Assembly (NCBI GenBank): GCA_944327105.1
Contig: CALVGN010000027.1
Span: 1-61,614, forward strand
Reading direction: 5' to 3'
Length of the DNA stretch: 61,614 nucleotides
Source of the DNA: an uncultured Erysipelotrichaceae bacterium
Lineage (GTDB): Bacteria > Bacillota_I > Bacilli_A > Erysipelotrichales > Erysipelotrichaceae
Part shown: piece by piece, positions 52,986-61,614 of the stretch
How the letters are laid out: each line of letters begins with the position of its first letter
Position numbering within the stretch: position 1 is the first letter of the stretch
Position numbers and translations under genes: made by a program
Notes under the pieces: generated by a model
What the model was told of the DNA's origin: nothing
Seen by the model: only the letters and a program-made list of their open reading frames with translations
Database searches by the model: none

Positions 52986-53818
52986 CACCATAACCCCCTT
53001 TTACAATGGTATAAACCATCGTCTTTTTTTTCATATACTGCAATGATGGCATGTTGATGACGGATAAATATCATCGTTGAATCATGATCCAATGCAATGG
53101 TTTTACCATGATAAACGTTGGTTGGATCAGAGATATCCACTATCGGGATGGTTGGATCCAATACATCCGATATATCAATCGATTGATCTTTATCAAAATG
53201 ATCCAATGACTGTGCGTGTTCTATAGAAAGACGTCCGATGCGTGTTCTTACCAAAGAAGCCATGGCACCGCAGTGATTCAATCGATGCGCAATATCTTCG
53301 CAAAGATTACGCACATATGTGCCACCACTGACTTCAAAGCTGACCGTAATGGGGTCTTCTTTGATCAAGGAAGCGGCATAGACTTCGATGCGTTTGGGCA
53401 TGATTTCAACAGACTCATGCTTTCTGGCATAATCCATCAGTTTTCGACCATTGACTTTACGTGAAGAGACCATGGGTGGGTATTGGTCGTGGATTCCGAT
53501 GCATTGCGCAATGGCATCATTCAATTGATCGATGGTAAAACCAGTGATTGGACTGGTTTTGATCACTTCTCCCCAGATATCTTTGCTGATCGTATCTTTG
53601 CCAAGGGCAATGGTCGCTTCATAATATTTATGGTTATGTTCACAATACGGAAGGTATTTGGTGGTTTTGCCACACAATACAACCAAAAGCCCGGTGGCAT
53701 TGACATCCAGTGTACCGGTATGTCCGATTCGTTTTTCACCACAAAGTTTACGTAAACGAGCTACAACATCAAAACTGGTATAACCATATGGCTTATTGAT
53801 CAAATACACCTTATCCAT
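52985..53818 (-). CDS. truB: tRNA pseudouridine-55 synthase
   Basis: 277-aa enzyme forming pseudouridine 55 in the tRNA T loop. N-terminal VYLINKPYGYTSFDVVARLR, catalytic Asp in GHTGTLDVNATGLLVV near residue 40, YEATIALGKDTISKD and GGTYVRNLCEDIAHRLN near 165 are all typical. Normally next to rbfA, but here separated and paired with ribF. Divergent to ttcA with a 42-base gap. Confidence 0.95.
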   Translation of the reverse strand: MDKVYLINKPYGYTSFDVVARLRKLCGEKRIGHTGTLDVNATGLLVVLCGKTTKYLPYCEHNHKYYEATIALGKDTISKDIWGEVIKTSPITGFTIDQLNDAIAQCIGIHDQYPPMVSSRKVNGRKLMDYARKHESVEIMPKRIEVYAASLIKEDPITVSFEVSGGTYVRNLCEDIAHRLNHCGAMASLVRTRIGRLSIEHAQSLDHFDKDQSIDISDVLDPTIPIVDISDPTNVYHGKTIALDHDSTMIFIRHQHAIIAVYEKKDDGLYHCKRGLW

Positions 53819-53860
53819 AGCCCAAGTATTATAGCATGATGATAAGATAGTACCGTTATC

Positions 53861-54616
53861 ATGAGTGTGAAGAAAATATTAGGTGCGATCCGTAAAGCGG
53901 ATCAAGATTATCAGCTGATCGACGATGGTGATACCATCGCCATCGGTATTTCCGGTGGTAAAGACTCCATGGTATTGGCCTATGGCTTGCATCTGTATCA
54001 AAAGTGGTGTACCAAAGGCCATCTTAAATCATTTGATTTGATCGGAATTCATCTTGACTTGAATTTTAAACCCATGGATACACAACCCATTGCGGCATGG
54101 TTTGAATCATTCAATATCCCCTACGACGATATTAAGACGCAAATCTATGACATGTTGCTGCTGCATAAAACTAATGCGGGTACTATCCCCTGCTCACTGT
54201 GTTCCAAATTCAAAAAAGGAGCAATGGTTCTTGAATCCAAAAAACGTGGTGCAACCAAGGTTGCCTTTGCCCATCACATGGATGATGCCATTGAAACTGT
54301 ATTGCTCAACTGGATCTATGGTGGGCGGATCGCCACATTCGATCCGAAAATGTTTTTAAGCGATCAGAAGATCATGTTCATCCGTCCATTGATCTATGCC
54401 AGGGAAAGCGAAGTTTCCCTGGCATTGGATCAAGCCAATATCCCGACGATCGAATCCGGTTGTCCGGTGGATAAAACCACGAAGCGGGAGTCGATCAAAC
54501 AGTTGGTTAAAACCATCGAATCCACCTTCCCATCCGCTCGAGTCAATCTGCCCAAAGGGTTGACCAATGTCGATAAGATCCATTTATTTCCACCCGTTAC
54601 ATCAAAACAGGATTAA
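53861..54616 (+). CDS. tRNA 2-thiocytidine biosynthesis protein TtcA-like
   Basis: 251-aa PP-loop ATPase. IAIGISGGKDSMVLAYGL near residue 30 is the PP loop; the Cys pair IPCSLCSKFKKGAM near 110 fits TtcA-type 4Fe-4S binding, and AFAHHMDDAIETVLLNWIYGG near 137 is the second family motif. A third Cys lies in ESGCPVDKTT. Thiolates cytidine 32 in tRNA in characterised members. Convergent with the T7SS operon, overlapping esaB by 15 bases. Confidence 0.88.
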   Translation: MSVKKILGAIRKADQDYQLIDDGDTIAIGISGGKDSMVLAYGLHLYQKWCTKGHLKSFDLIGIHLDLNFKPMDTQPIAAWFESFNIPYDDIKTQIYDMLLLHKTNAGTIPCSLCSKFKKGAMVLESKKRGATKVAFAHHMDDAIETVLLNWIYGGRIATFDPKMFLSDQKIMFIRPLIYARESEVSLALDQANIPTIESGCPVDKTTKRESIKQLVKTIESTFPSARVNLPKGLTNVDKIHLFPPVTSKQD

Positions 54617-54838
54617 CCGTCGGTATTGGGGCAATTGCATCTGCAATGGCGATTGATAAATGTTCAATCGCTGATGCGTCATGGCATCAACAAGATAACT
54701 GTGGGGTGACAGTACCATCGGTGTTTGAGGATATAAGGCTTCAAATGCCGTATTGATGGATATCGCCAGTGTCTGGTATGGATCGATATCCAATTTATAA
54801 AGATGATCATTGTGTAAAAGATGGATGTAGATCGTCAT
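54602..54838 (-). CDS. EsaB/YukD-like ubiquitin-fold protein of the T7SS
   Basis: 78-aa protein with a beta-grasp-like pattern (MTIYIHLLHNDHLYKLDIDP at the start, HQRLNIYQSPLQMQLPQYRRLILF at the end) and position directly after essC, overlapping it by 32 bases. EsaB/YukD proteins are small cytosolic regulators or chaperone-like parts of type VIIb secretion. Sequence identity is low, so the call rests on size, fold pattern and context. Confidence 0.65.
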   Translation of the reverse strand: MTIYIHLLHNDHLYKLDIDPYQTLAISINTAFEALYPQTPMVLSPHSYLVDAMTHQRLNIYQSPLQMQLPQYRRLILF

Positions 54839-57800
54839 AGCTGACTCCTAATCTCAGTTTGACCATGGTTGAACCATGGATGTAAATGGCATCATCCGTA
54901 TCATTTTCTTCAAACTTTCCAAATGGAAAGATGAATTGCTGGTGGATCCCACCACCTGCAAAAATCACCGGTGTCGTTTCATAAAGATAATGCATTTCCG
55001 CATCATTGAATGCCGCTAGGGGCATAAAAGCAAGACTGGATGGATCATAATGATCGCTGATCGTAAATCCACTGTCCAATTGTTCGATCGTATTTCTCAA
55101 ACGATTCAAACGCATCATGCTGCTGGCGGTAAAGACCATTCCTGGTTTCAATGGATACGCAATATTGGTGTAATATGCTTTGGCAAAACAATCTTTATCC
55201 ATGATAAAGGGAACGGAGGGATCAGCGATACGACGGTGACTATCCGTGATGGATGAGCGTGATTGAAAATGATACATCGCGATCGGTTCATTTAATCCGA
55301 TGGTATAACCAAATCCTTCTTTGGTTTCATTGACATATTTCAATGACGAAAAGAACAGACTTTTGATGGTGATATCACATTGGGCATCCACGATCGTTGC
55401 ATCAAACTTGGTAAAATTCCGCAATAATGCCCCATTGCCATGATGCATGGTCAATACCATGCGAATGGATTTCTGGTTATCCAGCAAGATCAACAGATCA
55501 TTTATATTCGGATTGGATCGTACCAGATCATCGACGCCGTCGATGATCAATACTACATTTTCCATCTTGACTTTGACCAATGTGGTCAAAATCATTTCAA
55601 TCCGAGTGATATCCATGCTGTGGATACATTCACATCCATCCACATGTACATTGTCCGAAATGATCACAACCAATGTATCTTTGAGTATTTGTTCATGTTC
55701 CAATTGAACCAATACCCCATGAATCAGATTGGTGCAAAAAGGTGTAGATCCAACGAATAACAGCCGAGTAAAAGCCATGGTTAAACCATAGATATGTACC
55801 ATCATGGTCGATGGATCATCGTATTCTCCCAATCGAATGGTTTCACCACTATGATCCATAATTGTAAAATCACGAACCTGTACGGCTGGTTTCAATAACC
55901 ATTCCATTGCTGGATAAGTGGCCTTGATTATCGGGATAATGGTATCCATATATGTTTTCTGATTTTTGATCACATGAATCTGACGAGTGGTCAATCGTGT
56001 CAAGTCCATGATCGAACCATGGATATTGACATGGTTTGGATCATAACATCCATTCAGATAAAAACTTTGTCCATGGATGATCCCCTGATCTTTGACACAA
56101 TAGAATTCTCCGGGTTGTTTCAATTGGGATGCGATCGCTGAATTGAGCATTTCCATCGAATCCGCGCGTTCATTGACTTTCAAGCAGATCCGAAAGCGCG
56201 TATTGGCCAATATCTGATCATTGATCACACCATTGGGTTTTTGCGTCGATAAAATCAAATGAATGCCCAACGAGCGACCGATGCGTGCCAGAGAAATGAT
56301 GGCATCGATGAACTCCGGTACTTGTGCTTTCAATTCCGCAAACTCATCGATCAAGACCACAAGATGTGCCATGTTGGGCAATGAAGTATCCCGCATGCAC
56401 AACATGCGATATTGATCGATACCACTTACTGATGTACCGGTTTTTTCAGCCGCATCCAACAGCATCTTTTGACGTTTTTTTATCTCATAGGTCAATGCGG
56501 CCAAAAAGCGATTGACTTCATTGACCGATAAATTATCCAATGTGCCCACATAATGGGGAAGTGTGCTCAATTGTGAGGCCAATGCACTGCCTTTAAAGTC
56601 CACGACTAGAAAGTTGACCTTTTGGGGTGAATAGCGCAACGCCAATGAAACCATCAATGCCAACGCGCATTCACTTTTTCCACTTCCGGTGGTCCCGGCC
56701 AGCAACCCATGCGGTCCATCTCCGCTTTCGGATAGATCCAGCATGAACAAACCGTGCTCATCACTGGCAAAACCCGCCTTTAAAGCAATGGTGGGATCAT
56801 GGATCGCACAGATTTGTCGATAATGTTCGATGGATACCGGATACCAATTATTGGCCGATAAGATATCCATGCTGTGGGGTTTTGGTGGTTGAGTCGGAAA
56901 CCAATGATCGATTAATGTCAACAGATCAAAAGTGGATGGTAACGATTCAACGTGATAATGATCATTCATGGTCGGACCATAGACTTTCAGTTGATCATCA
57001 TCCAAAACCAATGCCACATCAGCGGGTACATCGGCCTGATCCAAGTAGATGATGGTCGCATCAAAGAAACGATCCAGATACATCTGGGAAAATACGATCA
57101 AACGATAGTCACATTGTTGAGCATATTGAACTAAACTGGCTGGTTCGAAGAAGACCAGCCATTGGTTTTGATCGAACGTATAGGGATTGGATAATGATTC
57201 TGGATGGTTTTTCAAAAAAGATGGATGGATCAGATAGGCGATCTTGATCTGATCATCGGCATAGTTGGTGATCAACTGGATCATAAACAAATGATAAAGA
57301 TGGTTTGAACCATCGATCAATTTGATCGTATCTTCCTTGGTCAGATCCAATAATTTCGCACCGAATGCGCTGCTCAATGATTGTTGATATTCACATAAGC
57401 GATCATATAGCAATGGTTGAGTCATGTATTGATCCACCCCGTCGATCACAAAGTGTGTATCGACTATCCCACTTCCAAGTCGAATGGTCAATGCTTCATT
57501 ATCTTTGGTATACGCATGGACCATCGTTGAATCAAACTGGTCGATCAATGCTGCAGTGGATGGATAAAATGCATCCAGATTGGATTTGAAGCGGGCATAA
57601 GCGGCTTCGCCGCTTTGCCGCATGGCACTCCATTGCAGTTCGAAATCATCAAATCGTTTCTTTGACGCGGCTTTAGTGCGTCTTTTTTCGAATAAACGGT
57701 TGAGTGGTTGGAAGATCAAGGTGGACAAGATCAATACCAATGGTAAAACCATGGAAGGCAATGAATCGGATAGATCATACCCTTGCCAATAGCGTTGATA

Positions 57801-58550
57801 TGCCATCAATGCGGCAGACGCAAAAGATGCAATGCCCATGATCAACATTGGGCCCATGGTCACCCATATCGGAACATGAAACGATGGTTGTTCCAGAAAC
57901 ACGTTGGGGATCGTCTGTTTTAAAGTAACAGGAACGTAATGGCGGGTATGTTGATGAATGGTATGCGTAATGGTCAATGGATAGCGTTGATTGGCCATCA
58001 ATGTGGATGGTTGATCAGTCAAATGCACGTTAATCAGATCCGAATCCATGATGGATACGGTTTGATCATGGATGACCATGGTCAAACCATCGATATCGAT
58101 CACATCATAATTTTTGAATGCACCATTCTCATACTGATGATTGACACTGATAAATGCACCATGGACCATATGATCGTTTAAATTGATATACCCATGTTTA
58201 CCAGCAAGCCATGGTAAAGCAATGACGATATCATTATCTGTATCACTGCCAATGGAAATCATGGTTTGATTGATCCTATAACTGTTGCCATTTAACGCAT
58301 AATGGGTGGCATTGATACAATGGATCGTAATGCGTTGCTCATCGATCAAATAGATCGATGCATGATCGTCCGTTAAAGGCTGGGTGCTGTAAGGGGTCAA
58401 TTCAACATCGGAATGCAATGTGATCATATCGCTGATCGGATCATAGTGAAAATGCAACGTCACTTCCTTTAAATCAAGATACGCATCGGTATGGGTGGCA
58501 TCGATTGTGGGAAGGATATGGCGATAGCCGGCATAATAGACGATAATCAT
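54807..58550 (-). CDS. essC: Type VII secretion FtsK/SpoIIIE ATPase EssC
   Basis: 1247-aa motor of type VIIb secretion. N-terminal FHA region (GSDTDNDIVIALPWLAGKHG near 101), two membrane helices (about 227-251 and 264-283), then FtsK/SpoIIIE domains. Domain 1 is intact: Walker A GLLAGTTGSGKSECALAL (615-632), DFKGSALASQL, Walker B HLVVLIDEFAELK near 729. The next domain is degenerate: P-loop position reads LLFVGSTPFCTNLI (~931) with no GKS/T, although NVVLIIDGVDDL (~998) resembles Walker B. No third domain; S. aureus EssC is about 1480 aa. Overlaps the lipoprotein gene by 4 bases. One perfect palindrome at 54865-54877 and others at 55777 and 58078. Confidence 0.93.
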   Translation of the reverse strand: MIIVYYAGYRHILPTIDATHTDAYLDLKEVTLHFHYDPISDMITLHSDVELTPYSTQPLTDDHASIYLIDEQRITIHCINATHYALNGNSYRINQTMISIGSDTDNDIVIALPWLAGKHGYINLNDHMVHGAFISVNHQYENGAFKNYDVIDIDGLTMVIHDQTVSIMDSDLINVHLTDQPSTLMANQRYPLTITHTIHQHTRHYVPVTLKQTIPNVFLEQPSFHVPIWVTMGPMLIMGIASFASAALMAYQRYWQGYDLSDSLPSMVLPLVLILSTLIFQPLNRLFEKRRTKAASKKRFDDFELQWSAMRQSGEAAYARFKSNLDAFYPSTAALIDQFDSTMVHAYTKDNEALTIRLGSGIVDTHFVIDGVDQYMTQPLLYDRLCEYQQSLSSAFGAKLLDLTKEDTIKLIDGSNHLYHLFMIQLITNYADDQIKIAYLIHPSFLKNHPESLSNPYTFDQNQWLVFFEPASLVQYAQQCDYRLIVFSQMYLDRFFDATIIYLDQADVPADVALVLDDDQLKVYGPTMNDHYHVESLPSTFDLLTLIDHWFPTQPPKPHSMDILSANNWYPVSIEHYRQICAIHDPTIALKAGFASDEHGLFMLDLSESGDGPHGLLAGTTGSGKSECALALMVSLALRYSPQKVNFLVVDFKGSALASQLSTLPHYVGTLDNLSVNEVNRFLAALTYEIKKRQKMLLDAAEKTGTSVSGIDQYRMLCMRDTSLPNMAHLVVLIDEFAELKAQVPEFIDAIISLARIGRSLGIHLILSTQKPNGVINDQILANTRFRICLKVNERADSMEMLNSAIASQLKQPGEFYCVKDQGIIHGQSFYLNGCYDPNHVNIHGSIMDLTRLTTRQIHVIKNQKTYMDTIIPIIKATYPAMEWLLKPAVQVRDFTIMDHSGETIRLGEYDDPSTMMVHIYGLTMAFTRLLFVGSTPFCTNLIHGVLVQLEHEQILKDTLVVIISDNVHVDGCECIHSMDITRIEMILTTLVKVKMENVVLIIDGVDDLVRSNPNINDLLILLDNQKSIRMVLTMHHGNGALLRNFTKFDATIVDAQCDITIKSLFFSSLKYVNETKEGFGYTIGLNEPIAMYHFQSRSSITDSHRRIADPSVPFIMDKDCFAKAYYTNIAYPLKPGMVFTASSMMRLNRLRNTIEQLDSGFTISDHYDPSSLAFMPLAAFNDAEMHYLYETTPVIFAGGGIHQQFIFPFGKFEENDTDDAIYIHGSTMVKLRLGVSYDDLHPSFTQ

Positions 58551-60706
58551 AGACTGAGTCGAACGATGATATTGATGGCAGTCTGGTATTTACCATCTTT
58601 ACTGGAAATGGTGATGACAGCAGCACCTTCATTGATCCCTGTGATCAAACCATCTCCGTCCACGGTTGCAACAGCTGGATTATTGGTGGTATAGACCAGA
58701 TCTGCCTTGGTGATATCATTTGGAATTCCGATCAATTCCAATTGATGCGTGGTCCCTTTATCCAAAACATAACTGTATTTGTTTAACGTGATCTTTTCAT
58801 AATCTTTGATTTTATTCGGTTCGGTTTTATGGATGGTCCGTGATCCTCGCGTACAGGATTCGACCATCTGTCCATTTTCCAGATGCACCGTTAATCCAGG
58901 AAACAATGGCGCATTGGATGCATTGAAGATTTCCCATTTATGGTTCAAACCAAACCGTGAAAGCACGGTATCTCTGGAATTGACCACGACATTGAGCACC
59001 CAATGTGCCGATAGATCCGTACAAGTAAGTACATCATCCACTTCACTGCTGATTTCATCAGCCATATCACCGCTGGCGGTGATGGTGGTGGCGGTATGAT
59101 TGTTATTATCATCATACATATGAGCGGTGACACTGGCCGTGGCTTTGACACCACCATCCAATCCCACATCCATCAAATCCATGCTGAGTAATGTCAATCC
59201 TGCTTTGATAGCGGCCAATGCGTACGCATTGCCTTTCAATACAGCATCCACATCATGATCATGATCGGAAATGATCCGAAATAAACCATTTTTATACTCG
59301 AAGCCGACATCATGATCATGATCTAATTTCAGTTCCAATCGTCCATCGGCACTTAGTCTTAGTTGAACCTGCATTTTAATGGTGGCAGTTGGGATTTCTG
59401 GAATCGGTAATGAAATGGTGGCAATGGGAATCATGGTCTCACCAAGGACTTTCTTGGTTTGATAATTCGTGAATAGTTTTTGAAGGATATTATCTTTGGT
59501 AATACCATTCAAATCCGCGAACAATCGTTCGTATTTACCAACACGAACCGATAACGTTTGCAATGAACTGGCTCTTAATTCAAACTTGGCATGCTCAATG
59601 GTCAGACCATGGGTATCCCAGATGATCACTGGTTTGATGTTATACAGTTTGAAAGATCCACGAATCGATAAATTATCGTTGATCTTCTTGGTCAGATTCA
59701 CCGTGATGGATGATCCGGAGATCGAATATGAACACGTAAACCCATCAAATGTCTTTTGATGGGTCAGTGCCAGTGGTTCAACCACATATTCTGTATCATG
59801 ATCTAGCGGTAGCAATGAAAACTCATCCGTGTTAAATGATTCAAATTCGATGATCGCATCTTCCAGTGATACTTCTTCGTCATAGACGATACTGCCTTCT
59901 TCGACCACTTCAAAATAATCAATGGGTCCGATCGTGACGGTCTGATATTCTTCCATGATCGTATCATTTTGATATTGATCCCCTACTGCTTCATCACCAC
60001 CACTTTCAACCGATTCCACCTGACCGCTTTGGGTTAAACCTGTCTCATCCGTATACGTTACGATATCATCAACCGCCACTTCTTGTGTGGCGGGAATCGT
60101 CAATGTTGTGCGCGTATCCCCTTCTTCCACCGCAATGGGCGTAACGGTTTGAATGGGAATATCGTCCACAAATTCCAAATCACTTTGTTCGGATAAATCC
60201 TGATGATCATAATATGCAATGGTTTTATCCAAAAGCGCCAGTGCCTGGGTTCGATCGATTGTCGCCGTTGGATTAAAACAACGCCGTTTATCCAATGTAA
60301 ATAATCCAAAATTGACGGCAGCCTGGATATAGTCCCCAAATTGTGCTTCATCGGCATCATTGAAATCCGCATTGACCGGCTCCAGTCCAGCCAGATTGAC
60401 CAATGTATATGCTGTCCATTCACGTGTCAATTCCATTTGCGGATCATAAGGTGAACTGGTTGGTAAAATCCCCCATTCCACGGCTGTCTGTGTTGAAACA
60501 AAGTAGGGATTGGTCTGATCCACATTGATAAAGTACGGTTTTTCAGTAGTGGATGGTTCAATCTGCATATTGGAAATGACCGTATCCATCCACTCCCCAA
60601 CAGTCATGGTGTCGATCGGTTGGGATGTGCAGCACGCACATCCCAACAGAATCACACCACAAACCAATAGAGTGAGACTATACCGTAAAACTGCTCGCAT
60701 TCGCAT
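58547..60706 (-). CDS. T7SS-locus lipoprotein with SLH-like and Big2 domains
   Basis: 719-aa predicted lipoprotein of unknown function. Signal peptide with lipobox SLTLLVCGVILLGC (Cys near 24). SLH-like repeats follow (AVEWGILP; DYIQAAVNFGLFTLDKRRCF; FNPTATIDRTQALALL, about 75-165). A long beta-rich middle contains two DHDHDV segments (possible Ca or metal sites). The C terminus is a Big2 Ig-like domain (KITLNKYSYVLDKGTTHQLE; NNPAVATVDGDGLITGIN). It lies between the WXG100 genes and essC with overlaps on both sides, where essA/essB/esaA would be expected, so it may be an anchor or envelope component. ATG 60706 is chosen; signal start could be 60700. Confidence 0.75.
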   Translation of the reverse strand: MRMRAVLRYSLTLLVCGVILLGCACCTSQPIDTMTVGEWMDTVISNMQIEPSTTEKPYFINVDQTNPYFVSTQTAVEWGILPTSSPYDPQMELTREWTAYTLVNLAGLEPVNADFNDADEAQFGDYIQAAVNFGLFTLDKRRCFNPTATIDRTQALALLDKTIAYYDHQDLSEQSDLEFVDDIPIQTVTPIAVEEGDTRTTLTIPATQEVAVDDIVTYTDETGLTQSGQVESVESGGDEAVGDQYQNDTIMEEYQTVTIGPIDYFEVVEEGSIVYDEEVSLEDAIIEFESFNTDEFSLLPLDHDTEYVVEPLALTHQKTFDGFTCSYSISGSSITVNLTKKINDNLSIRGSFKLYNIKPVIIWDTHGLTIEHAKFELRASSLQTLSVRVGKYERLFADLNGITKDNILQKLFTNYQTKKVLGETMIPIATISLPIPEIPTATIKMQVQLRLSADGRLELKLDHDHDVGFEYKNGLFRIISDHDHDVDAVLKGNAYALAAIKAGLTLLSMDLMDVGLDGGVKATASVTAHMYDDNNNHTATTITASGDMADEISSEVDDVLTCTDLSAHWVLNVVVNSRDTVLSRFGLNHKWEIFNASNAPLFPGLTVHLENGQMVESCTRGSRTIHKTEPNKIKDYEKITLNKYSYVLDKGTTHQLELIGIPNDITKADLVYTTNNPAVATVDGDGLITGINEGAAVITISSKDGKYQTAINIIVRLSL

Positions 60707-60980
60707 TGATGCTGGTTTCCAGGGAATCATAGCTGGCTACGGTCAGATCCAGAAACTTGGCATAGGAATCAATGATTTCCTTCTGCTGATCAAATCGGGT
60801 GGCAAACGCATTGAATCGGGAACGGATCGTTTCACCGGCGTCGGAGATCCACGATCCGTTTAATGAATTCATGTTGGTTTTCATTGTCGTCAGTGATTCG
60901 TACATCAGCTGATTCAATGAACGAATGGCGGCAGCAGTCGAAGAGACCTGTGCCAGAGAAATTTTGATGACTTCACTCAT
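60678..60980 (-). CDS. WXG100-like protein (atypical motif)
   Basis: 100-aa helical protein in a T7SS locus. Length, helix-turn-helix layout and LNGSWISDAGETIRSRFNAF in the middle fit the WXG100 family, but the turn reads W-I-S-D rather than W-x-G. ATG 60980 follows AAAGGAATCCATC. It overlaps the lipoprotein gene by 29 bases and follows the canonical WXG100 by 15. Probably pairs with that protein as a heterodimer. Confidence 0.75.
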   Translation of the reverse strand: MSEVIKISLAQVSSTAAAIRSLNQLMYESLTTMKTNMNSLNGSWISDAGETIRSRFNAFATRFDQQKEIIDSYAKFLDLTVASYDSLETSINANASSFTV

Positions 60981-60995
60981 GATGGATTCCTTTCT

Positions 60996-61295
60996 TTAAT
61001 GGCCCAACCGTGCGGCAGAACTGGCCAGTTCACTTTGAGTTTCACGGTATGAACGGGCGGATGTTTTTAGAAAATCGGCATATTGCATGCACAAAGTGGA
61101 AATGGTACGAAAATCCGGTTCAAATCCATGGATCTGATTGGAGAATGCCAGATTATCCTTTCCACTCCAGCCGTTGGCCATCACATCGACTTCATTGAAA
61201 AGCTGACTGAATTGCTTGACATAGTCGTTGGTGGCATTTTCGATCTTGGCAGCGACGGCTTCCAGCACTGCGGGATCTACCTGTATATTGCGCAT
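60996..61295 (-). CDS. WXG100 family protein (EsxA-like)
   Basis: 99-aa secreted helical-hairpin protein of type VII systems. The W-x-G turn is clear in ANGWSGKDNLAF near residue 43; helices flank it, and the C-terminal part (YADFLKTSARSYRETQSELA) is amphipathic, with Y-x-x-x-D/E-like (YRETQ... E) spacing. ATG 61295 follows GCGAAGGAGGTTTTAAAAGTT; the longer frame upstream has no site. First gene of the operon, directly behind the promoter-like element 61318-61353. Likely secreted substrate and/or structural factor of this system. Confidence 0.9.
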   Translation of the reverse strand: MRNIQVDPAVLEAVAAKIENATNDYVKQFSQLFNEVDVMANGWSGKDNLAFSNQIHGFEPDFRTISTLCMQYADFLKTSARSYRETQSELASSAARLGH

Positions 61296-61317
61296 AACTT
61301 TTAAAACCTCCTTCGCT

Positions 61318-61353
61318 TCCTTATGAGACAGCAAGATGTCGATTCGCCAAAAA
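61318..61353 (-). promoter_or_regulatory. Putative alternative-sigma promoter of T7SS operon (TTTTGK-N17-GTCTCWTAAGGA)
   Basis: On the minus strand TTTTTGG (61353-61347), exactly 17 bases, then GTCTCATAAGGA (61329-61318), 22 bases before the esxA-like start. Same blocks and spacing as upstream of comGA, the prepilin peptidase and recN. A palindrome copy ATGGTTCGACCAT (61373-61385) lies just upstream. Confidence 0.6.
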
Positions 61354-61494
61354 AAGAAAATCTTTTTTAAACATGGTTCGACCATAAAAAAAAGTTTGAT
61401 TGACCATAAATCGGGAATTCGAAAAATGTAGTTGCACTAATGTAACCGCGCTTTAGAATCACTCGAATTACACTATCCTCAGCGAGGATAGAAT

Positions 61495-61614
61495 ATGAAT
61501 AAGATTAGAAGACGTAGGAAATGTTCTTTAATTGAAGTTATCAACAAATATGCGAATAACGATGCAGCATGTGTTGATTTCTTTATGAAGGTCAGATATC
61601 CAACAGGATACGTT
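61495..61614 (+). mobile_element. IS1595-like transposase, N-terminal part only (cut by window end)
   Basis: An open frame from ATG 61495 to the window end encodes MNKIRRRRKCSLIEVINKYA and continues to ACVDFFMKVRYPTGYV, the pattern before the zinc ribbon in IS1595-family transposases. GCGAGGATAG precedes the start. The stretch 61396-61494 (GTAGTTGCACTAATGTAAC region) probably contains the IS end, but its terminal repeat cannot be fixed without the other end. Confidence 0.72.

Overview
The window is a gene-dense piece of a low-to-moderate GC Bacillota (Firmicutes) chromosome. PolC-type DNA polymerase III, DivIB/FtsQ with MurB and MurG, YlxR, FakA/YloV with Asp23, a comG pseudopilus operon and a type VIIb secretion (EssC) locus all point there. 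Gene content and synteny would fit an Erysipelotrichia-like lineage, but that is a guess. Both ends are bounded by mobile DNA: the right end and omega-RNA of an IS200/IS605-type element at 1-127, and the start of an IS1595-like transposase at 61495-61614.

Layout. 337-3934: comGA-comGG competence pseudopilus operon. 3931-12157: efp, ruvA-ruvB, a TSCPD protein, the rimP-nusA-ylxR-infB-rbfA translation/transcription operon, and a GntR regulator with its operator. 12340-23790 (minus strand): two Xer recombinases around a GNAT gene, deoB, dinB, recN, a heterodimeric ABC exporter and its TetR regulator. 23857-29002 (minus): ridA, then nusB-xseA-xseB-ispA-dxs. 29096-30503: two plus-strand genes (DUF5662-like, unknown membrane protein). 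30591-45820 (minus): dCMP deaminase, rhomboid, rluD, lspA, HAD hydrolase, polC, rnc, fakA, asp23, divIB, murB, murG and a lipid kinase. 46006-48888: small prepilin peptidase, Mrp (minus), purA. 49004-53818 (minus): ion transporter, Asp23-like, rsmF-like, ribF, truB. 53861-54616: ttcA-like. 54602-61353 (minus): compact T7SS locus with two WXG100-type proteins, an SLH/Big2 lipoprotein, EssC and EsaB.

Two sequence-level signals stand out. First, four places share the promoter-like string TTTTGK-N17-GTCTCWTAAGGA with identical spacing: upstream of comGA, of the prepilin peptidase, of recN(-dinB) and of the first T7SS gene. I found no other copy in the window. This suggests one regulon, probably read by an alternative sigma factor encoded elsewhere, that joins DNA uptake, recombinational repair and type VII secretion.

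Second, a short interrupted palindrome, ATGGTYNRACCAT and looser TGGT-N3/4-ACCA forms, is scattered through genes and gaps far above chance. I count about 58 GGTYNRACC cores against about 4 expected, and 19 full 13-mers against about 0.02. It forms the stem of at least two intrinsic terminators and is missing from polC and purA. All counts were made by eye and are approximate. Because the organism carries competence genes, an uptake-type sequence is one reading; a chromosome-organising or FadR/GntR-type binding site is another.
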